The notes below the pieces were generated by a model. It worked only from the letters and a program-made list of their open reading frames with translations. It searched no databases and was not told where the DNA came from. This document shows, one piece after another, positions 42,145 through 50,449 of a stretch of 64,000 nt of DNA. A program made the translations under genes and the position numbers. Location: assembly GCA_021286855.1 (NCBI GenBank), contig JAJTBO010000011.1, positions 44,763 to 108,762 on the forward strand, read 5' to 3'. The DNA comes from Hyphomicrobiales bacterium. Lineage in GTDB: Bacteria; Pseudomonadota; Alphaproteobacteria; Rhizobiales; Ancalomicrobiaceae. Every line of letters starts with the position of its first letter. The stretch's first letter is position 1.

Positions 42145-42596
42145 CGGCCGACCTCCCGGATCACGCCGTCGCCGTCGATCTCGACAATGCCGGCCGCGAC
42201 GAGAGAGAGGCGGGCGCGTGACCACGCCTTGCGGCGAGCCTCCAGGGTGGCTTCCGGCATGGTCTCCGCGAAGGCGGATCTCCACGTTTCAACATGACCG
42301 GCGCCTGTGCCTCTGAGCACGTCGAGCGCGCGACGAGCCATCTGCGACAGATGGAAGGAGGAGGGCGCGCCGGACGGGATCACGGGCTCGAGCTTGGTCC
42401 GAACGAACCCGGCGGCGGCGAGCGCACCGGCAGCAGCGGCCGCATCAGTGGGAGAAACGCCGAGACGCCCGACGATTTCGGCGAGATCGGCCGATCGGTT
42501 CGCCGCGATGGCTATGGCGATCCGAATTGCGGCCGGCGGGAGGTCGGGGGTAGCGGCGATGGCGTCAAGCCATCCGGAAAGTTTGGTGGGGGTCAT
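42141..42596 (-). CDS. Predicted winged-helix-type DNA-binding protein
   Basis: A 151-aa protein with a helix-turn-helix-like N-terminal half (RSADLAEIVGRLGVSPTDAAAAAGALAAAGFVR, with the recognition helix near residues 45-65), as in winged-helix regulators. Its stop overlaps the 99-aa gene and its ATG overlaps the 292-aa gene stop (both ATGA). It is a likely regulator or replication initiation partner of the island. Confidence 0.5.
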   Translation of the reverse strand: MTPTKLSGWLDAIAATPDLPPAAIRIAIAIAANRSADLAEIVGRLGVSPTDAAAAAGALAAAGFVRTKLEPVIPSGAPSSFHLSQMARRALDVLRGTGAGHVETWRSAFAETMPEATLEARRKAWSRARLSLVAAGIVEIDGDGVIREVGR

Positions 42597-43471
42597 GTTG
42601 TGGGTCCGGTGTTCGTGTGGTCGGGGCGCGCGCGGGATCGCGCGCCCGGCGGCCCGGTCGACGGATTGTCGGGGTGGTCGTGGGAAGCGGCCTCGCGGCG
42701 GCGGCGTCGGAGGATCGTGGAGCGGTTGACGCCGAGCCTTCGGGCCTCGTCGGCCGCGCTCTCGCCCTTCGGCGCAACAAATGAGACCGCTGCGACCGGG
42801 GTATTACTTCCTTCTATTCCGGTCGCGGTCGTCTCACCGTGTTGCGCGTGTTGCGCTCGTCGCCTGAAAAATGTCGCGCGCGAGAGCCCCGAGGCAGCGA
42901 TCTCGGCGGCGAGAGCGGCGGCTTCGGCCGCAATCTCCTCTCGGCGCTTGGCGCCCGTTGCGGCCCGGCGCGCCGCCGAGCGCGCCCGCTCGCGCTCCTT
43001 CCGCTCTTGTGTCCAGCGCCGGCCGCGCCAACCGGCCGGACGGATGGTTCGGATACCGAGGGCTTCCCGCTCCTCAGGGCGAAGCGCGAAAGCATCGCCG
43101 AGGTCGGCCGCCGACCATCTCCGAGGCTCCTCGAGGGCGGCGGCGGCGATGCTCGCCGCCTCTTCAGCCGGCATCGCAGGACACCAGATGATGAGGCGTT
43201 CGGCGATCAATCGCGCGGTGGGCTCGGCGTCAGTGCCGACAGTCGGCTTGCCGGAGAGCCGGGCTGCGGCGGCGAGAGTGTCCGCGAGCGGAGCCGCCCA
43301 CACGTCGAAGTCGTCCGTGAAGGGGATCACCGCGCCGTGGCGCGCCCGCAGGAGCGCGCCCATCTCGGCAAGCCTTCGATCAATCAGAAGGAACGACCTT
43401 CCCGACGAAACGCGTTCCGCGACGACGGCTCGGCCGATCATCTTGGTTTCGCGGGGCGGGCGGGCGAGCAT
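42593..43471 (-). CDS. Protein with two helix-turn-helix-like motifs
   Basis: A 292-aa protein. The first part is globular and unrecognised (MLARPPRETKMIGRAVVAER...). A very basic stretch (WTQERKERERARSAARRAA) follows. Two recognition-helix-like motifs come near the end: SGLSRATFFRRR and ARRLGVNRSTILRRRRR. It probably binds DNA. A GAGG motif precedes the ATG. The 174 bases upstream hold nothing clear. Confidence 0.5.
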   Translation of the reverse strand: MLARPPRETKMIGRAVVAERVSSGRSFLLIDRRLAEMGALLRARHGAVIPFTDDFDVWAAPLADTLAAAARLSGKPTVGTDAEPTARLIAERLIIWCPAMPAEEAASIAAAALEEPRRWSAADLGDAFALRPEEREALGIRTIRPAGWRGRRWTQERKERERARSAARRAATGAKRREEIAAEAAALAAEIAASGLSRATFFRRRAQHAQHGETTATGIEGSNTPVAAVSFVAPKGESAADEARRLGVNRSTILRRRRREAASHDHPDNPSTGPPGARSRARPDHTNTGPTT

Positions 43472-43645
43472 CCGGTGGTTCCTCGAATGGAAAGAAGGGG
43501 GGCCGGGGGGATCTCTCGAACGCCCCGGCCGTTGGGCGCCTCACGCGCGGCGCCCCGCAGCGCTAGGAGGCCAATCCCTTGCCCTCGCGCCGCGCAGGGC
43601 GGTAACCGATCCGCCCCGCCGTTCGCGCCTCGTGGCGCGAATTCT

Positions 43646-44491
43646 TCAATCGATGAAGACGATCTTCTCGACCGGCTTCGCCTTCGGCGGCTCACCCTGC
43701 GGAACCGCCAGGGCAGCGAGCGCGGCGGCGACTTCGTGGCCGGGCGTCGGTGACCAGCCGGGCCGGTAGGACGGCGCCAGCGACGGGATTGCCAATTGTT
43801 CGGCAAGGTGCGGCGAGGCGTCGCGAGGCCTGCCGGGGATCACCGTCACTCGGCGGATTTTTCGCCTTTCGACGGAGAGCGACGCGCCGCCCGGCGTGTT
43901 GACGAAGCCTGATCGGCCGTCATCGCCGACGCGGACAGATGACTGGGAGGCGATCGGCGTGACCGTGCCAGTCTTGACCCAGATCGAAGAAATCTCCTCG
44001 GAGACGATTTCCTCCGGGATGGCCGGTGTCGATCGAAAGCTTTCCGGGTCAGGAACCCGAAGACCGTCGGTCGCTGCCGCGTTGAAGGCCGTGACGGCCT
44101 CTCGCTGACGATGGGTGTCGCCGATCAGCGTCCGCGCCGCGTCGGTCGTGGTCGCGAGGAAGCTCGTGATCCGGTCGGCGAGCGCGGCATTCTCGGCGAC
44201 GAGCCGACGGTGCTCGGCTTCGACCCTTGCCTTGCGGTCGACCTCCTCGGCCTCAGCGAGAGCGGCACGGGCGGCGGCGAGGCGGGCTTCGGCGCGGTCG
44301 AGACGAAGAACCGCCCGGCGGGCGGCCTCGTCGGCGGAGAGGGCAACCTCCTCATCCGGGTCGAGCAGCGCGGCTTCTCTGGCGGCAATGGCGGCCTCGG
44401 CCTCGCGGCGGGCGGCGATCTCGTCAGCTTCCGCAGTGACGACGGCGCCGCGGAGATCATCGACCGATGATTTGCGGGACGGATTTTTCAT
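43646..44491 (-). CDS. Coiled-coil island protein
   Basis: A 281-aa protein. Residues about 10-110 are a charged coiled coil (EADEIAARREAEAAIAAREA, LAAARAALAEAEEVDRKARV). The C-terminal part is rich in Pro and Ser with GFVNTPGGASLSVERRKIRR. GGAGGTG lies four bases before the ATG at 44491. An alternative ATG is at 44503, overlapping the AlpA-like gene stop. A scaffold or structural role is possible. No family is recognised. Confidence 0.55.
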   Translation of the reverse strand: MKNPSRKSSVDDLRGAVVTAEADEIAARREAEAAIAAREAALLDPDEEVALSADEAARRAVLRLDRAEARLAAARAALAEAEEVDRKARVEAEHRRLVAENAALADRITSFLATTTDAARTLIGDTHRQREAVTAFNAAATDGLRVPDPESFRSTPAIPEEIVSEEISSIWVKTGTVTPIASQSSVRVGDDGRSGFVNTPGGASLSVERRKIRRVTVIPGRPRDASPHLAEQLAIPSLAPSYRPGWSPTPGHEVAAALAALAVPQGEPPKAKPVEKIVFID

Positions 44492-44502
44492 CTTCACCTC
44501 CA

Positions 44503-44670
44503 TCAGAGCGAGTTGATGAAGGTTTCGAGGTCGGCGTCGCGGAACAAAACCTTGCGACCGATCCGAACAGGACGAAGTTTCTCGTCCTTCACGAGCATAT
44601 ACAGCGTCGTCTTTCCGACGCCGAGGCGCGCGCAAGCCTCTTTGGCGTCGAGGAGGGATTGGGAGGACAT
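44503..44670 (-). CDS. AlpA/excisionase-family DNA-binding protein
   Basis: A 55-aa helix-turn-helix protein. MSSQSLLDAKEACARLGVGK is followed by TTLYMLVKDEKLRPVRIGRK and VLFRDADLETFINSL, the MerR-like HTH of the AlpA and excisionase groups. In satellites such as P4 this type activates the integrase gene or acts as directionality factor. GGAGGG and GGGAGG motifs precede the ATG. Confidence 0.8.
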   Translation of the reverse strand: MSSQSLLDAKEACARLGVGKTTLYMLVKDEKLRPVRIGRKVLFRDADLETFINSL

Positions 44671-44773
44671 GGCGGATCTCGCATCGTTCGAGTTTCGATG
44701 CTTCGATCGTGCCTTCGATGTCGGATGAAGTCTCGCACCCCCTCCAATTGCGAACCGGGGCGGTTTTCGGCGG

Positions 44774-45844
44774 TCAAGCGCAGTCGAAGGGGGTGCGAAG
44801 AGCGACGAAGTAAGGCTCGGAGAGGATTTTTCTCGTTGTCGCGCGCCACGACCGGCCGCGAATCTTGTGACCTTCGATGCGAAGCCCGGCGACTTCGGCG
44901 GCGGCATCGACGAAGTCGACCGCCCCGTCGCCCCGCGGCTCGCCTACAATCTCGCGGAACCCCATCAGCATGCACGCGATAAACGCGCGCTTCCCGGCGT
45001 CGGCCTCGGAATTGGCAACGGCCTCCCCAACGACCCGCGAGACCTCCGCAACGAGCCGGGCGTCGGCGATGGCGTCGGCGATGGCGTCGGCGAGGCGCTG
45101 ACGAAGGCCGGGGACCGCGGTCGCGTCGCCGGTGAGGCGGTTTGCCCTCACCCCCTCGCGCGTCGCGTCGCGCCAGCCCTCGAACAGGATCGGCCACGCC
45201 CCATCGAAGATCCCGGCGTGCTTGGTCAACGCATCCTCGAGCCGACCGGCTGACATGGCGAGCGCGCGGAGACGGTCGCGCTTGGAGGCGCCATCATCGC
45301 GGGCCGCTGCATACCGTCGCAGAGCTTCCTCGGCCGCGTCGACGGCATGCACAACCAAAACCCTCGCGCGCCAGAACGGGCAGTTTCCGGCCTTCACCTT
45401 GCTCTTCTTCACCAGGGTGTCGACGATCGCGTCGAGCGCAGTCGCAGGGTCCGGGCTCCTCCACGGCTTCCATGCCTGTGGCACGATGTGAAGGCTCGTC
45501 GCGCCCGGCAGGAGCGTGCGCATTGCCGCCGCTGCCGGTTCCGATCGGGGAAGGGCGCCGATCGCCCGGCCTATGTGAGCGAGGACGGCGGCTGACGGCA
45601 GTCCGGGGTCAGGAAGGCCGTGCATCTGCGCAGGCGCGACGACGGCGTCCTCGGGCCTTTCTGTTGTCGTTGAGCAGTACTCGTCTACCTTGACTTCGAG
45701 CGCCCGCCGAAGTCCGGCGACGTCGGCGGCCTCGGCATGGATCGGCGCGGCGCGAACGATCGCGACAAGAAGGTCGCGCTCGAGGTCGAGACGAACGTCC
45801 GCAACGAAGATGCGCCCCCCGTAGTCAATAACTAGCGTGTTCAC
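44774..45844 (-). CDS. Unknown protein coupled to the integrase
   Basis: A 356-aa protein starting at a GTG six bases past the integrase stop. Its ribosome-binding site (GGAGGTG) is part of the integrase's last codons, so translation is coupled. It has mixed helical content with an internal DNA repeat giving ADAIADAIADA. C-terminal cysteine-free basic segments (RGRSWRATTRKILSEPYF) may contact nucleic acid. No family is recognised. In comparable elements the second gene is often a replication or primase-type protein, but no such motif is seen. Confidence 0.55.
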   Translation of the reverse strand: MNTLVIDYGGRIFVADVRLDLERDLLVAIVRAAPIHAEAADVAGLRRALEVKVDEYCSTTTERPEDAVVAPAQMHGLPDPGLPSAAVLAHIGRAIGALPRSEPAAAAMRTLLPGATSLHIVPQAWKPWRSPDPATALDAIVDTLVKKSKVKAGNCPFWRARVLVVHAVDAAEEALRRYAAARDDGASKRDRLRALAMSAGRLEDALTKHAGIFDGAWPILFEGWRDATREGVRANRLTGDATAVPGLRQRLADAIADAIADARLVAEVSRVVGEAVANSEADAGKRAFIACMLMGFREIVGEPRGDGAVDFVDAAAEVAGLRIEGHKIRGRSWRATTRKILSEPYFVALRTPFDCA

Positions 45845-45850
45845 GGGTCA

Positions 45851-47179
45851 TCACCTCCGGCCGATGGCGATCACGTTCGCCGCAGGCGTCGCGCCGGCGG
45901 AACTGCCGACGACCAGCCGGGCCCACGCGCCGAGGGCGGCGCGGCGCTGGTCCAGCATCTCCGACCGCTGGTATACGCGAGCGACTACCGAAGAAGTTCC
46001 GGCTGCAACATGGTTGAGGCAACGGTCGACGACCGCTGCATCCAGGTGCAACACGTCGACGGCTACCGTAGCAAAGCCTCGGCGGAGGTCGTGAAGCGTC
46101 CAGTGTTCCATGCGTTTGGCGGGCTCGCCCGTGCCGACAGCGGCCTCCTCGCGAGCGGCGTGGATCTCTCGGTCGAGCGCAGCTTTCGCGCGTGTCCACC
46201 CGCTGATCGGCGTCGATCCTGTGGTCGAGAACACGAACGGGCAGACCGGCCGCACATCCGGCCGCCGCGCGATGGCGTCGCGAAGGGTGGCGACCGCCTC
46301 CGGAGCGAGCGGAATGCGGAGTGCGCGGCCGTTCTTCGACCTCGTCGGGGGGAGCGTCCACACGGCCCCGCCCCCATTCTCGAGGTCGAGTTCGTCGAGG
46401 CGGACCTCGGCGACCTCGTCTCGCCGACCGGCCGTGAGGATGAGCAGTTGAACGAACGGGCCGAATGGGTATCCGAGGCGATCGGCGGCGCGCCAGATTT
46501 CCCCGACCTCGTCGAGGGTCGGCGTCCGCTCGCGCGGTGTCTCCTTCGTCGGCTTCGCGAAGTCGGTGGCGGGATTAATCGCTAGGTGACCGCGTTGGAC
46601 GAGCCACTTGAGGAAGGGCCTCACATAGGCCAGCGACCGATTGGCAGCGACGGGCGACTTCGCCGCGCGCTCGTCGACGAGCGTCGCGAAGACAGAGCGC
46701 GTCAGCGCCGACGGCTCGTCGTCGAGCCGATCGCCGAGCAGGATCTCGATAGACCGGCGCGCCAGGGAGCCGGATCGGAGTGCCGCGAGCTTCTGCCGAT
46801 CGTATGCGTCCAGGTGCTCAAGCATTGTAACCCGGCTGCGGGCCGCCTCGCGGGCCGCCTCACGTCTCTCTGCCGCCGACACGACCTCGCCGGCGCGCCC
46901 CCTCTCCTTCGCCTCTTTGGCGGCCTTGCGCGCTTCGGTGATCGAGACCTCGGCGTACGAGCCGAGCGGGACCCGAACGCGTTTGCCGTCAGGCTGGACA
47001 ACGCGCACCGACCAGACCCCCCGACGCCGTTGCGCACGGTCTCGGTCGTCATCGTCGGGGGTGTCGGGACTGATCCGTAGGACGAGGCCGCGAACCTCCT
47101 CGTCGACCATCTCGACGCGTTCCCCACTCCGCTCGGCGCGCTTCATGGCGGCGGCGATTGTCTGCGGGGTCAGCTTCAT
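45851..47179 (-). CDS. int: P4-type tyrosine integrase
   Basis: A 442-aa site-specific recombinase. The N-terminal part has the arm-binding domain (KRVRVPLGSYAEVSITEARK) and a core-binding SAM-like domain. The catalytic residues are visible: R252/R253 in TAGRRDEVAEVRL, K282 in RSKNGRAL, H363 and R366 in LHDLRRGFAT, H390 in LNHVAAG and nucleophile Y403 in ARVYQRS. It should cut and join the tRNA-Lys att sites. It sits 190 bases inside attR and reads into the element, so it is at the tRNA-distal end, unlike many islands. Confidence 0.93.
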   Translation of the reverse strand: MKLTPQTIAAAMKRAERSGERVEMVDEEVRGLVLRISPDTPDDDDRDRAQRRRGVWSVRVVQPDGKRVRVPLGSYAEVSITEARKAAKEAKERGRAGEVVSAAERREAAREAARSRVTMLEHLDAYDRQKLAALRSGSLARRSIEILLGDRLDDEPSALTRSVFATLVDERAAKSPVAANRSLAYVRPFLKWLVQRGHLAINPATDFAKPTKETPRERTPTLDEVGEIWRAADRLGYPFGPFVQLLILTAGRRDEVAEVRLDELDLENGGGAVWTLPPTRSKNGRALRIPLAPEAVATLRDAIARRPDVRPVCPFVFSTTGSTPISGWTRAKAALDREIHAAREEAAVGTGEPAKRMEHWTLHDLRRGFATVAVDVLHLDAAVVDRCLNHVAAGTSSVVARVYQRSEMLDQRRAALGAWARLVVGSSAGATPAANVIAIGRR

Positions 47180-47189
47180 GGGGGCACCG

Positions 47190-47208
47190 TGGGGTCAGCA
47201 TGGGGTCA
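47190..47208. promoter_or_regulatory. Arm-type repeat at the right end
   Basis: TGGGGTCAGCATGGGGTCA, identical to 36310-36328, holds two TGGGGTCA units 11 bases apart. It lies eleven bases before the integrase ATG, so binding here could also repress int. A near copy, CGGGGTCA, lies inside int (47165-47172), and an inverted GACCCCA is at 47334-47340. Confidence 0.55.
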
Positions 47209-47253
47209 CGCAATTTGTGAACTGCGGCGAGCTTCGGCGAGCGTCTGCGATCG

Positions 47254-47282
47254 AGAATGAGCGCGGCACATGATTTTTTCAA
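47254..47282 (-). promoter_or_regulatory. Candidate integrase promoter
   Basis: On the minus strand TTGAAA, a 17-base spacer and CATTCT lie about 75 bases before the integrase start. The -35 is good and the -10 weak. Confidence 0.35.
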
Positions 47283-47371
47283 GCGTTTTTTCGTGTGAAA
47301 ATATGCACTTCTCGATACTGTGCGATGCTCTGCGACCCCATGCGAGCAACGGCGACAAATTCGCCAGATCG

Positions 47372-47418
47372 GACTTTTAATCATGTGGTCGCGGGTTCGA
47401 TCCCCGCCCGGCTCACCA
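47372..47418 (+). repeat. attR: 47-bp direct repeat (tRNA-Lys 3' half)
   Basis: An exact copy of 36206-36252. It lacks the 5' half of the tRNA, so it is not a working tRNA gene. It marks the right end of the element. Confidence 0.92.
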
Positions 47419-47508
47419 TGCTCTTCCCGTCGCATCGCCCGATCCGATCGACATCGATCCGCCGTCGGCGTCGCAGGTCGTCGCGTCCCCGAAGATCGGT
47501 CGACCGGC

Positions 47509-47889
47509 ATGGACGGCCCCAACGCGAGCGCAGCCATGTCGGACAAACTGTCGGTTCGCATCACTCTCCTTTCGCCCGCGGCGCGATTTCGCATCTTCGG
47601 CGTGATCGGCGGCGTTCTCGGGGCGGCGACGTCGCTGTGGATTCGGCTGACGACGGTGGCGGCCACGCCGCCCGACGTCCTCCTGTCGCGCACCAAGGCC
47701 GAACGGCTCGCGCTGGAGCGGATCGGCGGGCGATTCGCCGTCGAGGCCGCCGCCTTCCAACAGTGGTTCGCCGATCTTTGGACGGGACGCGCCCTGGCGA
47801 CGACCCTGCTCGTCCTGACCGTGGCCTTCGCGCTCGTCTGCTTCTGGATCGCCCGTCTCCTCGACGAGCCGCCGACGGATCCAAACTGA
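47509..47889 (+). CDS. Small membrane protein, unknown function
   Basis: A 126-aa protein with two predicted membrane helices: about residues 25-42 (FRIFGVIGGVLGAATSLWI) and 100-118 (ALATTLLVLTVAFALVCFWI). A second in-frame ATG at 47536 (MSDKLSVRI) is an equally possible start. It is the first chromosomal gene after the element. No family is recognised. Confidence 0.5.
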   Translation: MDGPNASAAMSDKLSVRITLLSPAARFRIFGVIGGVLGAATSLWIRLTTVAATPPDVLLSRTKAERLALERIGGRFAVEAAAFQQWFADLWTGRALATTLLVLTVAFALVCFWIARLLDEPPTDPN

Positions 47890-47994
47890 TCCGGTCGACG
47901 GTCCCGAGGTTCCCGGCTCGACGGCGTGGCGAATCCGAAGACTTTCGCCGTTCACGGAATCTTTTCGCTCGCGCGCAGATACTGAATCGAAACG

Positions 47995-49320
47995 ATGGGA
48001 CCGCGAGTGCGGGTGGCGCGCCGAATGTTCTTCGACTTCTCATGTTCGAACATCTTCGACGGTCTTCGACGCCTCTTGCGCGAACGGGCCGGGGGCGTCG
48101 CCGTCACCATGGCGCTGTCGACCATTCCGGCGATCGGGCTCGTCGGCGGGACGCTCGACGTCTATCGGATGTATGACCTGCGCGCCAAACTGACCGCCGC
48201 CGCCGACGCCGCCGTGCTTTCGGCGACCTCGAAGGCGGCGCTCTCCATGACCGCGGCGCAGGCCTCGACCAAGTCCGACACGACCTTCAAGGGCGAGCTC
48301 TCGACCGATCAGAAGGCGGCGCTCCTCACCGCCCAGCCGTCGGTCACGGACGACGGCACGACCCGCACCGCCGCCTACAGTTGGCAGGCGAACGTCGCGA
48401 CGCCGTTTCTGGGGATCCTCGGCACGACGACCACGGTGGTCGCGGGGTCGACGCAGGCCAGCGCCGCCCTGCCGGTCTACATGGACTTCTACCTGCTGCT
48501 CGACAACACGCCCTCGATGGGGGTGGGCGCGACCAACGCCGACATCGCCAAGATGGTGGCGAACACCTCCGACCAGTGCGCCTTCGCCTGCCACGACATG
48601 TCGACGACGCCCAACGATTATTACGGCCTCGCCAAGAAGCTCGGCGTCACCATGCGCATCGACGTGGTCCGCTCCGCCACGCAGCAGTTGATGGACACCG
48701 CCGCCTCGGCCCAGGCGGTGACCAATCAGTTCCGCATGGCGATCTACACCTTCGGATCGTCGGCGAGCGCCACCGGCCTGACCACGATCGCCGCGCTGAC
48801 CGGCAATCTCTCCTCCGCCAAGACGTCGGCGGCGGCCATCGATCTGATGACGAGCCCCTATCAGAACTACAATTCGGACATGGACACCGACTTCAACAAG
48901 ATCCTGACCTCGGTGAACGGCGCGATCCCCAATCCCGGTTCCGGCAATTCCGCGTCCGCGACGCCGCAGAAGGTGCTGTTCATCGTCTCCGACGGCGTCG
49001 CCGACTACAAGAACACGTCGAGCTGCACCCAGACGCCCTATGCCGGCTATCGCTGCGAGGAGGCGCTCAATCCGAGCTACTGCGCCACCATCAAGAACCG
49101 CGGCGTCAAGATCGCGGTGCTCTACACGACCTATCTGCCGCTGCCGACCAACGGCTGGTACATGTCGCAGATCGCTCCCTTCTCGGCGCAGATTTCGGCC
49201 AACATGAAATCCTGCGCCTCGCCGGGCCTCTATTTCGAAGTGAGCCCGACCGACGGCATCGCCGATGCGATGAACGCCCTGTTCAAGGCGGCCCTGCAGA
49301 CCGCCCGCATCACCCAGTGA
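47995..49320 (+). CDS. TadG-like protein with von Willebrand A domain
   Basis: A 441-aa protein. A TadE/TadG-type N-terminus is seen (RLLRERAGGVAVTMALSTIP, with one membrane helix and then LVGGTLDVYRMYDLRAKLTA). A von Willebrand A domain follows from about residue 165, with a degenerate metal-binding site LLLDNTPSMGVG and later FIVSDGVADY. TadG proteins take part in surface pilus assembly, but no tad genes are nearby, so it may be a lone cell-surface protein. A start at 48025 (MFFDFSCSN) is also possible. Confidence 0.75.
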   Translation: MGPRVRVARRMFFDFSCSNIFDGLRRLLRERAGGVAVTMALSTIPAIGLVGGTLDVYRMYDLRAKLTAAADAAVLSATSKAALSMTAAQASTKSDTTFKGELSTDQKAALLTAQPSVTDDGTTRTAAYSWQANVATPFLGILGTTTTVVAGSTQASAALPVYMDFYLLLDNTPSMGVGATNADIAKMVANTSDQCAFACHDMSTTPNDYYGLAKKLGVTMRIDVVRSATQQLMDTAASAQAVTNQFRMAIYTFGSSASATGLTTIAALTGNLSSAKTSAAAIDLMTSPYQNYNSDMDTDFNKILTSVNGAIPNPGSGNSASATPQKVLFIVSDGVADYKNTSSCTQTPYAGYRCEEALNPSYCATIKNRGVKIAVLYTTYLPLPTNGWYMSQIAPFSAQISANMKSCASPGLYFEVSPTDGIADAMNALFKAALQTARITQ

Positions 49321-49342
49321 CGTCGCCTCGTCGTCGTCGTCG

Positions 49343-50314
49343 TCACTTCGCCTCGACCAGTTCGACGCGACGATTCTTCGCCCGACCGGTCTCGGTGTCG
49401 TTCGAGGCGATCGGCGCGGCCATGCCGACGCCGAAGGGCTTCAGCCGTCCCGCCGCGACGCCGGCGCCGGTCAGCGCCTCGGCGACGGCGCGAGCGCGGC
49501 GCTGCGCCAGATCGAGATTGTAGTCGAAGCCGCCCTTGGCGTCGGTATGGCCGGCGACCACCACCGAGATCTGCGGGCGCGCCTTCAGAAACTTCACGAT
49601 CTCGTCGAGCGTCGGCTTCGAATCCGGCCGGATCGTCGCCTTGTCGAAGTCGAACAGGATGCCGTAGAGCGCCACCCGTCCGTTGGCGGCGATCTCGCGC
49701 TCCATCGCGGCGGCGTCGACGAAGACGATCTTGTCGGTCTCCATCGGCGCGGTCTCGACCACGTCGACCAGCACTTCCGGCGTCTTGCCGACGTCGGTCG
49801 CGTAGATCGACACCCAGACGTCGCCTTCGGCGCGCGGCTTGCGGGCGGTGATCAGGACCTGGCTGGTCGGATTGGAATGGATGTCGCCCGAACCCATCGG
49901 GTTTTCGTCGTGCAGGGCGAAATAGAGGTCGGACCCGCCGAGATCGGAACAATCGCCGCCGCGGCATTCGAACACCGTCTCGAAACCGCCCGCCTTCAGT
50001 TTCTCACGGAAGTTTCCGGCCACTTCGAAGGACGATCGTCCGGCCGGACCTTCGTAGCGGATGCGGAAGGTGCGGCCGGCCACGGGAACCGCGTCGGCCG
50101 GGCCGAGACGCTTTCCGCCGTTGGCGCGCCGATCGGCCGAGGTGATCGGCTTCTTCAGGATCAGGCTGGTTTCGTGATCGCGCGACTTGAAGAGCGTCAT
50201 CCGCGCGCCCTCGTAGCGCCCGATCATCGGATGATCGCGTCCGCCGGCGACATCCTGGGCGGCGACAGGAACCGCCGCGACGATCGCCGCGACGAAGAGC
50301 GAAATTCTGAGCAT
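49343..50314 (-). CDS. OmpA-family outer membrane/peptidoglycan-binding protein
   Basis: A 323-aa protein with a signal peptide (residues 1-20, ending VPVAAQ), an unrecognised N-terminal domain with two cysteines (FECRGGDCSDLG), and a C-terminal OmpA domain (about 210-320). The OmpA domain has ILFDFDKATIRPDSKPTLDE, VAGHTDAKGG and RAKNRRVELV, the residues that clasp diaminopimelate in peptidoglycan. The ATG at 50314 is set by the signal peptide and by GGAGGGG five bases before it. Confidence 0.85.
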   Translation of the reverse strand: MLRISLFVAAIVAAVPVAAQDVAGGRDHPMIGRYEGARMTLFKSRDHETSLILKKPITSADRRANGGKRLGPADAVPVAGRTFRIRYEGPAGRSSFEVAGNFREKLKAGGFETVFECRGGDCSDLGGSDLYFALHDENPMGSGDIHSNPTSQVLITARKPRAEGDVWVSIYATDVGKTPEVLVDVVETAPMETDKIVFVDAAAMEREIAANGRVALYGILFDFDKATIRPDSKPTLDEIVKFLKARPQISVVVAGHTDAKGGFDYNLDLAQRRARAVAEALTGAGVAAGRLKPFGVGMAAPIASNDTETGRAKNRRVELVEAK

Positions 50315-50449
50315 CGTCCCCTCCACATCTCCCGGCGCCGCGCCGCCCGTCCGCCACGCGTCTCCGGCCACGAAGCATCTTGCCTTCCCGAGCGAAGTCC
50401 GTGAAGCCGCGCGCTCGGGCCTTCGCATCGCCCATCCTCCTCCGCCGGC

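Larger units (their letters stand above)
36206..47418. mobile_element. Integrative element in tRNA-Lys with tyrosine integrase and tape-measure-like gene
   Basis: An 11.2-kb element bounded by a 47-bp direct repeat of the tRNA-Lys 3' half. It encodes a P4-type tyrosine integrase next to the right repeat, an AlpA/excisionase-like protein, two or more helix-turn-helix-type proteins, a phage tail tape-measure-like protein and many unknown short genes. Fifteen of the sixteen genes run leftward with tight spacing. Both ends carry copies of TGGGGTCA, likely integrase or excisionase arm sites. No terminase, portal, capsid, lysis or conjugation gene is recognised. It is best read as a phage satellite or a reduced prophage. 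Confidence 0.85.

Noticed and set aside
47372..47418. Second tRNA-Lys gene
   Set aside because: Only the 3' 47 bases are present. There is no D arm or 5' acceptor strand, so it is the attR repeat.
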